Shown here one piece after another: positions 47,401 to 60,056 of a stretch of 64,000 bases of DNA. Source of the DNA: Sipunculus nudus. Lineage: Eukaryota; Annelida; Sipuncula; Golfingiida; Sipunculidae. The notes beneath the pieces were generated by a model, which worked only from the letters and a program-made list of their open reading frames with translations, searched no databases and was not told the DNA's origin. Location: NCBI GenBank assembly GCA_026874595.1, contig CM049308.1, positions 24,330,367 to 24,394,366 on the forward strand. Reading direction: 5' to 3'. The translations under genes and the position numbers were made by a program. Numbering within the stretch: position 1 is the first letter of the stretch; each line of letters starts with the position of its first letter.

Positions 47401-47890
47401 ATGGTCATGGTTGTGAGATCGTCATGAAGGCAGGGAGTTCATGTTAGTGGTATCGTCTTGAAGGCAGGGAGGTCATGTTAGTGATATCGTCGTGTAGAAG
47501 GGAGGTCATGCTGGTGATATCGTCGTGTAGGCAGGTAGATCATGTTAGAGATATCGTTGTGAAGGCAAGGGAGGTCATGTTAGTAAAATCGTCGGGTAAG
47601 CAGGGAAGTCATGTTAATATTATCGTCGTGTAGGCAGGGAGGTCATGTTACTAATATCACCGTGTAGACTGAGAGGTCATGTAAATGATATCGTCGTGGA
47701 GGCAGGGAGGTCAAGGTTGTGATATCGTCGTGTAGCATGGAGGTCATGTTAATGATATCGTAATGTAGGCCGGATGGTCAAGGTTGTGAGATCGTCGTGT
47801 AGGCAGGGAGGTCATGTTAGTGAGATCGTCTTGTAGACTGGAAGGTCATGTTAGTGAGATCGTCAAGTTGACTGGGAGATCATCTAACTG
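44401..47890. repeat. 34-bp satellite array (about 100 units) with higher-order structure
   Basis: Monomer of the type GTGATATCGTCGTGTAGGCA + GGGAGGTCATGTTA (34 bp). The marker variant GGATGGTCAAGGTTGTGAGA recurs at 45281, 45898, 46855 and 47772 (spacings of about 617, 957 and 917 bp, near multiples of 34), showing higher-order duplication. The right end grades into monomers of the copy A type (TAGACTGG). It is homologous to the ~11-unit array at 640-1012. Confidence 0.92.
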
Positions 47891-47914
47891 TGATGGTCAT
47901 TGCTACCGCAGCGG

Positions 47915-50900
47915 ATAGAGCTCTGATTGTTGGTTGTTTGTATTGGTGGAGGTATGTGCTCTCTGAGTGTTGTCTGATTGTCTTGGTGGAGATATTTGAT
48001 CTCTGAGTGTTATCTTTTTGTCTTGGTAGAGATATATGCTCTCTGAGGGTTGTCTGTTTGTATTGGTGGTGGTATGAGCTCTCTGAGGGTTGTCTGTTTG
48101 TATTAGTGGAGGTATGTGCATACTGTGTGCTGCCTGGTTGTTTTTGTGGAGGTTTGTGCTATCTGTGGGTTGTCTGTTTGTATTGGTGGAGGTATGTGCT
48201 CTCTGAGGGTTGTCTGTTTGTGTTGGTGGAGGTATGTGTTCTCTGAGGGTTGTTTGTTTGTATTGGTGGAGGTATATGCTCTCTGAGGGTTGTTTCTTTG
48301 TGTTGGTGGAGGTATGTGCTCTCTGAGGGTTGATTGTTTGTATTGGTGGTGGTATGAGCTCTCTGAGGGTTGTCTGTTTGTATTGGTGGAGGTATGTGCT
48401 TACTGTGTGCTGTCTGGTTGTTTTTATCGAGGCTGTGCACTCTGAAGGTTGCCTGTTTGTATTGGTGGAGGTTGCCTGTTTGTATTAGTGGAGGTATGTA
48501 CTTACTGTGTGCTGTATGGTTGTTTTTATCGAGGTTTGTTCACTCTGAGTGTTGTCTGTTTTTATTGGTAGAGGTATGTACTTACTGTGTGCTGTCTGTT
48601 TGTTTTTATCGAGGTTTGTGCACTCTGAGTGTTGTCTATTTGTATTGGTGGAGGTATGTGCTTACTGTGTGCTGGCTGGTTGTTTTTATCGAGGTTTGTG
48701 CACTCTGAGTGTTGTCTGTTTGTATTGGTGGAGGTATGTGCTTACTGTGTGCTCTCTGGTTGTTTTTATCGAGGTTTGTGCACTCTGAAGGTTACCTGTT
48801 TGTATTGGTGGAGGTATGTGCTTACTGTGTGCTGTCTGGTTGTTTTTATCGAGGTTTGTGCTGTCTGAGGGTTGCCTGTTTGCATTGGTGGAGGTATGTG
48901 CTTACTGTGTGCTGTCTGGTTGTTTTTATCGAGGTTTGTGCACTCTGAGTGTTGTCTGTTTGTATTGGTGGAGGTATGTACCTACTGTGTGCTGTCTGGT
49001 TGTTTTTATCGAGGTTTGTGCTCTCTGAAGGTTGTCTGTTTGTATTGTTTGAGGTATGTACTTACTGTGTGCTGTCTGGTTGGTTTTATCGAGGTTTGTG
49101 CACTCTGAGTGTTGTCTGTTTGTATTGGTGGAGGTATGTACTTACTGTGTGCTGTCTGGTTGTTTTTATCGAGGTTTGTGCTCTATGAAGGTTGTCTGCT
49201 TGTATTGGTGGAGGTATGTACTTACTGTGTGCTGTCTGGATGTTTTTATCGAGGTTTGTGCACTCTGAGTGTTGTCTGTTTGTATTGGTGGAGGTATGTA
49301 CTTACTGTGTGCTGTCTGGTTGTTTTTATCGAGGTTTGTGCACTCTGAGTGTTGTCTGTTTGTATTGGTGGAGGTATGTACTTACTGTGTGCTGTCTTTT
49401 TGTTTTTATCGAGGTTTGTGCTGTCTGAAGGTTGTCTGTTCGTATTGGTGGAGGTATGTACTTACTGTGTGCTTTCTGGTTGTTTTTATCGAGGTTTGTG
49501 CTCTCTGAAGGTTGTCTGTTTGTATTGGTGGAGGTATGTAGTTACTGTGTGCTGTCCGGTTGTTTTTATCGAGGTTTGTGCTCTCTGAAGGTTGTCTGTT
49601 TGTATTGGTGGAGGTATGTACTTACTGTGTGGTGTCTGGTTGTTTTTATCGAGCTTTGTGCTCTCTGAAGGTTGTCTGTTTGTATTGGTGGAGGTATGTA
49701 CTTACTGTGTGCTTTCTGGTTGTTTTTATCGAGGTTTGTGCACTCTACTTGTCTATTTGTATTGGTGGAGGTATGTGCTTACTGTGTGCTGGCTGGTTGT
49801 TTTTATCGAGGTTTGTGCTCTCTGAGGGTTGCCTGTTTGTATTGGTGGAGGTATGTGCTTACTGTGTGCTGTCTGGTTGTTTTTATCGAGGTTTGTGCAC
49901 TCTGAAGGTTGCCTGTTTGTATTGGTGGAGGTATGTGCTTACTGTGTGCTGTCTGGTTGTTTTTATCGAGGTTTGTGCTCTCTGAGGGTTGCCTGTTTGT
50001 ATTGGTGGAGGTATGTGCTTACTGTGTGCTGTCTGGTTGTTTTTATCGGGGTTTGTGCACTCTGAGTGTTGTCTGTTTTTTATTGGTGGAGGTATGTGCT
50101 TACTGTGTGCTGTCTGGTTGTTTTTATCGAGGTTTGTGCTCTCTGAGGGTTGCCTGTTTGTATTGGTGGAGGTATGTGCTTACTGTGTGCTGTCTGGTTG
50201 TATTTTTCGAGGTTTGTGCACTCTGAGTGTCTGTTTGTATTGGTGGAGGTATATGCTTACTGTGTGCTGTCTGGTTGTTTTTATCGAGGCTGTGCACTCT
50301 GAAGGTTGCCTGTTTGTATTGGTGGAGGTTGCCTGTTTGTATTAGTGGAGGTATGTACTTACTGTGTGCTGTATGGTTGTTTTTATCGAGGTTTGTTCAC
50401 TCTGAGTGTTGTCTGTTTGTATTGGTAGAGGTATGTGCTTACTGTGTGCTGTCTGTTTGTTTTTATCGAGGTTTGTGCACTCTGAGTGTTGTCTATTTGT
50501 ATTGGTGGAGGTATGTGCTTACTGTGTGCTGGCTGGTTGTTTTTATCGAGGTTTGTGCACTCTGAGTGTTGTCTGTTTGTATTGGTGGAGGTATGTGCTT
50601 ACTGTGTGCTCTCTGGTTGTTTTTATCGAGGTTTGTGCACTCTGAAGGTTGCCTGTTTGTATTGGTGGAGGTATGTGCTTACTGTGTGCTGTCTGGTTGT
50701 TTTTATCGAGGTTTGTGCTGTCTGAGGGTTGCCTGTTTGTATTGGTGGAGGTATGTGCTTACTGTGTGCTGTCTGGTTGTTTTTATCGAGGTTTGTGCTG
50801 TCTGAGGGTTGCCTGTTTGTATTGGTGGAGGTATGTGCTTACTGTGTGCTGTCTGGTTGTTTTTATCGAGGTTTGTGCACTCTGAGTGTTGTCTGTTTGT

Positions 50901-53690
50901 ATTGGTGGAGGTATGTACCTACTGTGTGCTGTCTGGTTGTTTTTATCGAGGTTTGTGCTCTCTGAAGGTTGTCTGTTTGTATTGTTTGAGGTATGTACTT
51001 ACTGTGTGCTGTCTGGTTGGTTTTATCGAGGTTTGTGCACTCTGAGTGTTGTCTGTTTGTATTGGTGGAGGTATCTACTTACTGTGTGCTGTCTGGTTGT
51101 TTTTATCGAGGTTTGTGCTCTATGAAGGTTGTCTGCTTGTATTGGTGGAGGTATGTACTTACTGTGTGCTGTCTGGATGTTTTTATCGAGGTTTGTGCAC
51201 TCTGAGTGTTGTCTGTTTGTATTGGTGGAGGTATGTACTTACTGTGTGCTGTCTGGTTGTTTTTATCGAGGTTTGTGCACTCTGAGTGTTGTCTGTTTGT
51301 ATTGGTGGAGGTATGTACTTACTGTGTGCTGTCTTTTTGTTTTTATCGAGGTTTGTGCTGTCTGAAGGTTGTCTGTTCGTATTGGTGGAGGTATGTACTT
51401 ACTGTGTGCTTTCTGGTTGTTTTTATCGAGGTTTGTGCTCTCTGAAGGTTGTCTGTTTGTATTGGTGGAGGTATGTAGTTACTGTGTGCTGTCCGGTTGT
51501 TTTTATCGAGGTTTGTGCTCTCTGAATGTTGTCTGTTTGTATTGGTGGAGGTATGTACTTACTGTGTGGTGTCTGGTTGTTTTTATCGAGCTTTGTGCTC
51601 TCTGAAGGTTGTCTGTTTGTATTGGTGGAGGTATGTACTTACTGTGTGCTTTCTGGTTGTTTTTATCGAGGTTTGTGCACTCTACTTGTCTATTTGTATT
51701 GGTGGAGGTATGTGCTTACTGTGTGCTGGCTGGTTGTTTTTATCGAGGTTTGTGCTCTCTGAGGGTTGCCTGTTTGTATTGGTGGAGGTATGTGCTTACT
51801 GTGTGCTGTCTGGTTGTTTTTATCGAGGTTTGTGCACTCTGAAGGTTGCCTGTTTGTATTGGTGGAGGTATGTGCTTACTGTGTGCTGTCTGGTTGTTTT
51901 TATCGAGGTTTGTGCTGTCTGAGGGTTGCCTGTTTGTATTGGTGGAGGTATGTGCTTACTGTGTGCTGTCTGGTTGTTTTTATCGAGGTTTGTGCACTCT
52001 GAGTGTTGTCTGTTTTTTATTGGTGGAGGTATGTGCTTACTGTGTGCTGTCTGGTTGTTTTTATCGAGGTTTGTGCTCTCTGAGGGTTGCCTGTATGTAT
52101 TGGTGGAGGTATGTGCTTACTGTGTGCTGTCTGGTTGTTTTTTTCGAGGTTTGTGCACTCTGAGTGTTGTCTGTTTGTATTGGTGGAGGTATATGCTTAC
52201 TGTGTGCTGTCTGGTTGTTTTTATCGAGGCTGTGCACTCTGAAGGTTGCCTGTTTGTATTGGTGGAGGTTGCCTGTTTGTATTAGTGGAGGTATGTACTT
52301 ACTGTGTGCTGTATGGTTGTTTTTATCGAGGTTTGTTCACTCTGAGTGTTGTCTGTTTGTATTGGTAGAGGTATGTACTTACTGTGTGCTGTCTGTTTGT
52401 TTTTATCGAGGTTTGTGCACTCTGAGTGTTGTCTATTTGTATTGGTGGAGGTATGTGCTTACTGTGTGCTGGCTGGTTGTTTTTATCGAGGTTTGTGCAC
52501 TCTGAGTGTTGTCTGTTTGTATTGGTGGAGGTATGTGCTTACTGTGTGCTCTCTGGTTGTTTTTATCGAGGTTTGTGCACTCTGAAGGTTGCCTGTTTGT
52601 ATTGGTGGAGGTATGTGCTTACTGTGTGCTGTCTTTTTGTTTTTATCGAGGTTTGTGCTGTCTGAGGGTTGCCTGTTTGTATTGGTGGAGGTATGTGCTT
52701 ACTGTGTGCTGTCTGGTTGTTTTTATCGAGGTTTGTGCACTCTGAGTGTTGTCTGTTTGTATTGGTGGAGGTATGTACCTACTGTGTGCTGTCTGGTTGT
52801 TTTTATCGAGGTTTGTGCTCTCTGAAGGTTGTCTGTTTGTATTGTTTGAGGTATGTACTTACTGTGTGCTGTCTGGTTGGTTTTATCGAGGTTTGTGCAC
52901 TCTGAGTGTTGTCTGTTTGTATTGGTGGAGGTATGTACTTACTGTGTGCTGTCTGGTTGTTTTTATCGAGGTTTGTGCACTCTGAGTGTTGTCTGTTTGT
53001 ATTGGTGGAGGTATGTACCTACTGTGTGCTGTCTGGTTGTTTTTATCGAGGTTTGTGCACTCTGAGTGTTGTCTGTTTGTATTGGTGGAGGTATGTACTT
53101 ACTGTGTGCTTTCTGGTTGTTTTTATCGAGGTTTGTGCACTCTGAGTGTTGTCTGTTAGTATTGGTGGAGGTATGTGCTTACTGTGTGCTGTCTGGTTGT
53201 TTTTATCTAGGTTTGTGCACTCTGAGTGTTGTCTGTTTGTATTGGTGGAGGTATGTGCTTTCTGTGTGCTGTCTGGTTGTTTTTATCGAGGTTTGTGCAC
53301 TCTTAGTGTTGTCTGTTTGTATTGGTGGAGGTATGTGCTTACTGTGTGCTGTCTGGTTGTTTTTATCGAGGTTTGTGCACTCTGAGTGTTGTCTGTTTGT
53401 ATTGGTGGAGGTATGTACCTACTGTGTGCTGTCTGGTTGTTTTTATCGAGGTTTGTGCTCTCTGAAGGTTGTCTGTTTGTATTGGTGGAGGTATGTACTT
53501 ACTGTGTGCTGTCTGGTTGTTTTTATCGAAGTTTGTGTTCTCTGAAGGTTGTCTGTTTGTATTGGTGGAGGTATGTGCTTACTGTGTGCTATCTGGTTGT
53601 TTTTATCGAGGTTTGTGCTCTCTGAGGGTTGTCTGTTTGTATTGGTGGAGGTATGTGCTTACTTTGTGCTGTCTGGTTGAGTGTTGTCTG
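47915..53690. repeat. 40/80-bp satellite array with ~1.9 kb higher-order repeats
   Basis: The first ~500 bp are 40-bp monomers (about GTTGTCTGTTTGTATTGGTG + GAGGTATGTGCTCTCTGAGG). From about 48400 the unit is an 80-bp dimer alternating this monomer with a diverged one (TGCTGTCTGGTTGTTTTTAT + CGAGGTTTGTGCACTC). The irregular junction GAGGCTGTGCACTCTGAAGG recurs at 48429, 50286 and 52226, so a ~1857-1940 bp block is repeated about three times. Long overlapping plus-strand frames are a by-product of a stop-poor unit. Confidence 0.92.
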
Positions 53691-54012
53691 TCTGACATAT
53701 ACCGCCCATAAATAGCGGGTGGGACCTGAGACAAAAAGTTCCTAAATGGCCGACAAGACAGGAATTTAATTATCTGAAATTAGATGGACATAATATGCAT
53801 ACTAGTATTCTTGGCGCTTACATGCGGCTCAAGTTTATACACAACTAGCTGTCGGCAATATTCCGTAGAAGTATACCGCGTATAAGCAATGGCCTAATTA
53901 TATGCAAGCAACTGTAGTTGGCAATATTCTGAATAATTGTTCTTTACAACCGCATCCCAGGGTAATGCAAATGAGTTTCATGGTCCTTGTCTTTAAGCCA
54001 ATGAAAAGCAGT
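53691..54012. other. Copy B flank ending in the empty BEL target site
   Basis: Collinear with 1330-1598 and 3425-3690 of block A. It ends AATGAAAAGCAGT at 54012 and continues without interruption into sequence that in block A lies beyond the 3' LTR (10849 onward). Confidence 0.85.
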
Positions 54013-54864
54013 GGCGCGAAACCGTAGTTACGAACATTGGAACATGTGTACCGTTCTCGTCGTGTCAGAACCACCGCCTTGTGCGATAGAAATATGGTAT
54101 TCTTCTCAAATGTTTCACTCGAACAGTTGGAAAAAGGAAATGTGGGGAAATGTTTTTGGTGTAAAAAAAAGTTTGATATTGATTCTTGTAAACATTCTAC
54201 GTCGTTTCAGGGGGCCGACGTGTTAGTGCGATATTAGGGGAAAAAAGGGAATTGACATCGGAATATTTACATAAATCGCGTAGTATACCTGGTTATTTAC
54301 AGGAAGTGTAAATCAGCACATATTCTATATATTACCAATGGCATTGATAATATAATAATTAACAATTTTATGTACCTTTGTTGAAAACTAATAAGCAATA
54401 ATAACTGTAGATGAAGTCGACCACCACCTCCGCTAGGATATTCTCTGACCGTCAGAATTTCTGATCGCTGAAATCATGAATTCATGGATTACCTTGACCC
54501 ACAAAAAAGACGAAAATACCAACTTATATTGCTGTATCTGGAGTTTTCAAACTTCCCAGCAACATATCCATTTTTTATTTATGCTGACACCTGCTGGGAA
54601 ACATTGATATTATAATAATTGCCCTGTTTGAGGCCATTCTTAGTTAGCTTGTTGCTCATACATTGTTGACCCCAATTAAGAAATGACAGAACAACATGGA
54701 TTTTTCAAAATCGAATTTATTATTCAGTTTTCTATAATTCATATATACTGAAATGGTACCTAGTCAATTCAACATAAAGGAGACAATTACATAATCTAAT
54801 ATATAATAATAATAATATATAGTGTTTCTATAGCGCCAATTCTCCGGTGGTCGGACTCAGCGCA

Positions 54865-54895
<31 letters not shown>

Positions 54896-55499
54896 ATTTT
54901 ATGAAAATCTACCCCCTGTGCCTGACCCAGAAAAAAAAAGATGCATATTAATTATCAAAGCTTGCGGAAAGAGCAATTCATTTGAATGAAAAAATAATTG
55001 ACACAGATTTTGCCACTTTATATTTTACCACTTGTCATCACATTAACCCATACAGTGGTCATATTACAACCACCGAGTCGTAGTCAAGCGCAGCAGGCTA
55101 CTAACAATGACCGTGTGATATAGTCGAAAGCTACAGTTACAACTAATAAAAGTCCCCGAGGTGAGAATGTAACTAACGTTATGGGACCTCCAGGTACAGG
55201 ATCCAACATACAAAGTTTATATTAAGGCAATTTAAGCATGTATTTATTTTATATGAAATGACTGCTAATGGTGAACATCTTCCAGGGTTTATCAAAGCTC
55301 AGTTACCATACACACAAAGCAAGGTAGGTGCATCATACCTATAACAGTTATTACATTTGTTATACATTGTTCATTCTCACAACACCCAATGACTCAAAGA
55401 CAATAGTCCTGTCAGATATGAGACGATAATATCATCAAAACAAAGCCATTCCAGTACTTTCTCCAGTTGCAACCAGACGGCGCCAGGTGTATTCTGGTT
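54013..55499. other. 3' flank of matrix gene copy B
   Basis: Collinear with 10849-11788 but longer. Extra segments are about 54180-54575 (no recognised content) and about 54817-54978, which starts near TTTCTATAGCGCCAATTCTC and holds (AC)n at about 54870-54893, probably a transposable-element insertion. No gene recognised. Confidence 0.5.
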
Positions 55500-55540
55500 T
55501 TAAGCCTCTTCACGAAGCCCCTCAGCTGGCTCCCTCGGTA
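55500..55540 (-). pseudogene. Copy B exon 11 (C-terminal tail)
   Basis: Encodes the same [13 protein letters not shown] tail as copy A but ends in TAA instead of TGA. Its codons differ only at synonymous positions. Confidence 0.7.
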
Positions 55541-56057
55541 CTATTCAAATAATAAACATAGAAAGATTATTAAAATGAACGCGTACTGTTGAGACTGAAT
55601 ATATAAAAAACTTAAACCTAAATAAATAAGCAGCCAGTCTGTACTCAAATTATTAAATGAATATGTATATTGCAATCAATGTAAGTTTTCATGTTTAAAT
55701 CTGCTACATCCCTGGTCATAATTTGTACTCATCTTTCATCAACATTATTTTCAATATTTCATATACGGGAACGGATCGGTAGAACATGTAAATAACCTCA
55801 ACCCTTTGTTTTAAAAGGAACCATTTTTAAAGGTTCACAACTGTCTCAGACATAATAGACTCCTGCTTATTATAAACTGTAATACTAAACTTCGACGGGT
55901 GCCACACAACGATGAAAAATCGCAAACGACCTGAACAATTAGAGTGTGGCCGATATAGAGTACAAACAGTATTTATCTCAATTTATCTGCAAGTAATCTT
56001 ATCTAAAGTCGGCCATCAAAAGTATTTGATCTGAAAAACGTTACAGATGTAATTTAC

Positions 56058-56315
56058 CTGCGTGGTAACACGGATACAATGACGAATCACACTTTTTGGT
56101 AAACTGGTTCCATCCTGTCCTTGGTGGACACATTCCTGTGAATTTGTAGTAACTGTAGGGAGACGGTGGCGCCACCACTCGGCGGGCTGTTACAGGAGGA
56201 CGGAGAGTGGCTTGCTGGAGGACCGGACGACGGTAACAGACGTAGTATTGTGTACATGTTGTCGGGTGAGCCATGTAACATCTGTTGTTAATGTAAGGGC
56301 TGCATCGAGCACAAT
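56058..56315 (-). pseudogene. Copy B exon 10 (CBM14)
   Basis: 258 nt. The chitin-binding pattern is fully retained, with one residue changed (YSYYKF for YSYNKF). Confidence 0.8.
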
Positions 56316-56630
56316 CTGAAAAAAGCCCAGGTAAATCGGTAAAATCTAATTTCAACATATAGAAAATGGTCTTATATTTCTAAGACAATACAATTCGCAG
56401 AAAAAAGTCATATGATTATTTATGAACGAGGCATTTTCACTCTTGAATCATATGATGGATTCTTATTTAATCCATTTCGCGTCCCGTTCTTATCTGTCAC
56501 TTCAAAATGAAGAAGCTTTTGGAAACTCTGATCTTAACAGCAATAATGTAAATACCAGTTCTGTATCAGGATACGCACTGTGTATCAGGACACACATATT
56601 TTCTGCATGTAAAACTTTTCAAAGATAACA

Positions 56631-56633
<3 letters not shown>

Positions 56634-56702
<69 letters not shown>
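56634..56702. repeat. (TA)n microsatellite in intron 9 of copy B
   Basis: About 69 bp of AT dinucleotides, longer than the equivalent run in copy A. Confidence 0.9.
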
Positions 56703-56704
<2 letters not shown>

Positions 56705-56792
56705 TGATTATCTTTGCACTTTATTGTCTAGCTTCTCTTCGGCATGGCAGTATCGGCCGATCACTATAGATTTATGCTGGTTTTATATTTAC

Positions 56793-56966
56793 CATTTGCA
56801 CATTGGACTGTACAGGATTGTCTCTGGTAGGAGGCGCCACTGCATGGTTTTCCACCGGATGAGGGACGGGGGTTTGTACAGCTCCGTTTCCGGAGCCTGT
56901 AACCCCGCCCACATGGTGTACCAATACATGCACTCCATGAACCCCAACTGCTCCAACCTACGTCAA
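56793..56966 (-). pseudogene. Copy B exon 9 (TSP1)
   Basis: 174 nt with no internal stop. The motif reads [20 protein letters not shown]; cysteines are retained. Confidence 0.78.
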
Positions 56967-57187
56967 CTCATTTATATTAAAAAAAATGTATTTACAATTA
57001 ATCCCTATGCAGAGGAACAGCAACTTGCATGTGGGTTAGTGGGCAGTAATCGCGAAGTTAAGATAAACTTGAATTCTGGTCCTTTTTTTAAAATACATAC
57101 AATTTTCTTTCATATCTGTTTTTAATTAGCACATTTGTAAACCTTTTATTGATCTTTAACCAGCTTTCTGAGTTATCGTGTCTTTTA

Positions 57188-57285
57188 AGGCCGGCATACA
57201 CGTTGCGACCAGACACAGTTCTACAGGTAAAAAACTGTATATAGTTGAGCTGAGTTGAGTCGCGTCGCAAAGAGTATGCCAGGCT
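57188..57285. mobile_element. 98-bp MITE with TTA target duplication, copy B only
   Basis: Terminal inverted repeats AGGCCGGCATAC and GTATGCCAGGCT, extended inward by GTTGCGAC and GTCGCAAAG. Flanked by TTA (57185-57187 and 57286-57288). Copy A has one TTA at 13861-13863 and no insertion. A 3-bp TTA duplication is typical of PIF/Harbinger-type elements. Too short to encode anything. Confidence 0.78.
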
Positions 57286-57387
57286 TTAGATGCAAGCCAA
57301 CTGTATTACCATCATAGGTATTCTTTAGGTTCAACTCGATATTTCAATTGCACTTTGTTACTGATATGAATATTTCTGTGACCTCAC

Positions 57388-57537
57388 CTCCTCCACAAAT
57401 GCAAGACCTTCTCTGGCTAAATGGCCCCTTGCAGTCACCAGAAAGACATTCCCTCGTCCGGTTCTGGTAACACCTCTTGTACGTGATTGTAGAAAACGGG
57501 CCCCACGCTGACCATGGACCGTACTGTGGCGCAGAAC
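57388..57537 (-). pseudogene. Copy B exon 8 (TSP1, Cys lost)
   Basis: 150 nt. The GTC of the WSAWGTC motif in copy A reads GPF here, removing a structural cysteine of the TSP1 repeat. Confidence 0.78.
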
Positions 57538-57974
57538 CTAAATCAAAACAGAAAAGTATTATTTTAAAGATGTCGTTGTAAAGATAAAATGTGTACCATC
57601 TGTTTAGGTAATTATATTTGAGAGATCAAACCCGTAACAGAAAATGCACGGGTTCTGTATTTTAAGCTGAGGCAAATGGGCATGGTTTTTACATAATTTG
57701 TTTTCCAACTTTAACATTGGAAATCTTACCCAAATTCTTTTCAAATGTTGTAAATAATACGCATATACATAATCGAATATTGTTTTATCAGAACAAACAT
57801 GTTAAAGTATCCGAAGGAGAATACAGTTTCAGGATATCATGGTTATGAATTAGTAAAAAGCAGTTATTATATATTTATTTATAATAAATTCAGGTTTTCG
57901 AATTATACATGATCGGTCGTTACAACATGAATATTTTTCCAGAAACCGGAGTTGTAAGTCGAACAAAAACGTAC

Positions 57975-58264
57975 TGCAGCCTGAGAGTCTTCTCCAGTCA
58001 GTGACCTCTAACCCTTGACCTCCGCACTCTTGCTCCACATTTTCCAGTGCGTTACAAGCCATGGCTTTCATCAGTCGACCATCTGGGTAGGCGGCACATA
58101 CGTCCTGTGCACAGGCCTCGAAAAATTTCTTCAGATCTAGTTTGGTTGCGCATGCGCGGAAGGGACCATTTCTCTCAAGGAGAAGACCACAGTAGTACCG
58201 CGACCTTACACGTGTCATTACGTCTTTGGGGCAGGTGGTCGATTGGAAGTCATTGTTGATACAT
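57975..58264 (-). pseudogene. Copy B exon 7 (C8 domain)
   Basis: 290 nt. The donor is GTACGT instead of GTAAGT. Several amino-acid changes (for example CAQDVC for CEQDVC), but the Cys pattern is retained. Confidence 0.78.
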
Positions 58265-58912
58265 CTGTAATGGAAATACGGTCTTTGTATTCATTTTAAG
58301 GGAAATACAATACACTTGAAGTTCCTAGAAAGAGAAATTAGTTTACTAATTTAAAATCATTTCACCTCAGCTTGCCTGGCTACTATTTTTGTTTTAGCTG
58401 AAAAATATATCAGATAACAGTATGTTTTTAACTAGCATTATTCTTGAGTGCTCAACAACATTAAAATTAAACGGACTTCAGGAGTTTAATGTCCTAGTAA
58501 TATTTATTTGTAAACTATGTTGTCACTAAACTATTTCGATAGAGTTCAGATTGTCAAAATGTACAGATGAGTGATATGTATAAGTTTTCGTCGTAAGAGC
58601 TGGGCGGTAAGTTAATAAATCATGTGGTTCAAGCTATCGAATACAACATTAGTTTCGTTGGAAATTTGTGACGTTTACCACAAAAAAAAAATAGAAAAGG
58701 GACGGCAGGGCCACAAAATCATGCAGTCTTTCTTAATTACATCAGGACTCTGCAACTATGCCTTTGTTATGATGCAGTACAAGTAAAGATTTGCCATCTA
58801 ATCATTATTGAAACGTATTTTGTATAAGTTGAAACCTTTAGAATCTGATCAGTTCTTGTATTTTTCAAAATAAGCATTAGGGAAAATGAGATGATTTTAT
58901 TACAACACTCAC

Positions 58913-59211
58913 CTTGGGTTTTCTGGGTCGTACACTTTCCAGCTGTCTCCGATTTGTTTGAATCCCGCGGCGTTACCCGGCATTTGTTGTCCAGTAGCTG
59001 TCCGGAGGTCGTTCACTGCGTTGTTGTCATAGTTACCACAGATGCCAGTCATCATGTACAGGTAAGTCGAGGGTACACAGATCCGTCCACAGGCGTTACC
59101 GTTATACCTGACCACAACTCCGTTGGGGAGAGTGGCGATCAGGTAACCACTGGATAGCTGTATATGAACACCATTCACTGTGTGAGGAACGCTTCTAGCG
59201 ACCCCGTTTAC
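58913..59211 (-). pseudogene. Copy B exon 6 (VWD, second half)
   Basis: 299 nt. The encoded residues are the same as in copy A wherever I compared them, and the flanking introns are also nearly identical. Confidence 0.8.
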
Positions 59212-60056
59212 CTGAAATGAATGTCACAGCGAAAACGATATTAAGTAACATTGTCTTTCTTGCAGTGAAAACCTCTTAAGACATCGCTAGAAAGAACAGA
59301 GCCTTTATTATTTTAATGTACGTTTCTGATACCAATTGTTGTGGTTATGGCTGGACCATTTACAACTAACAGTATCGAAGCGTATGTTTTATATGTTTTA
59401 TATTTGGGTTACGATAACAACCCTAGGAAAAACCCCTAATTTAAAATCACACAAAAATATTAAATAATAATATAAAAAATATTAAAATATTTTACTGAAT
59501 CAAAATTCCAAAATTTAATTTCAGGTCAGAAAGAAGCTTGATACTGGATAAACAAATGAAGGTTTTCAGATATTGTCATGTTGTGTAATATTAGCCAATT
59601 AAAAAGTGGTTTGCTGTTACTTGTTGCTTGAAATTGTGTACCATTTGAAAAATAAACTTTTCGAAACTGTCGTGCCACATTTAAGCTATTCACCATATCA
59701 CATTTAATCCCACCCATAACACACTATGCCTATCATAGGAATAAATATAAATGAACGAAAAGGGAAAATTACGATTTCGATTTCACCCCTTTATTTTAGT
59801 TCCGTGTTGTCAACCAAAAATTTTCTGCTTATTGTATGATGACAGCAAGAATACACTTACTTCAATAAGTTTTGAAATAACGACGTTAAATATATTCAGA
59901 ATATTGCTCTCTCTTTCTTAATGGGGATAATGTCGTAAACATATATGTTTACCCTGTTTTCAGATAAGTCCGGATTGAATAATGTGTTATTAATCATGAC
60001 AAAGAAATGACTAATGATAAATGATTGGAATATATGAATAAATCTGAGTTTCGTAC

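Noticed and set aside
44401-47890. CRISPR-like array
   Set aside because: Repeats are directly adjacent 34-bp monomers with no unique spacers, in a eukaryotic genome.
48370-53711. Many overlapping plus-strand frames with Cys/Trp/Val-rich repeats (up to ~159 residues)
   Set aside because: They are translations of the 80-bp satellite. The unit is stop-poor and 80 is not a multiple of 3, so the same peptides appear in shifted frames at each period. No domain, and no conserved start or end.
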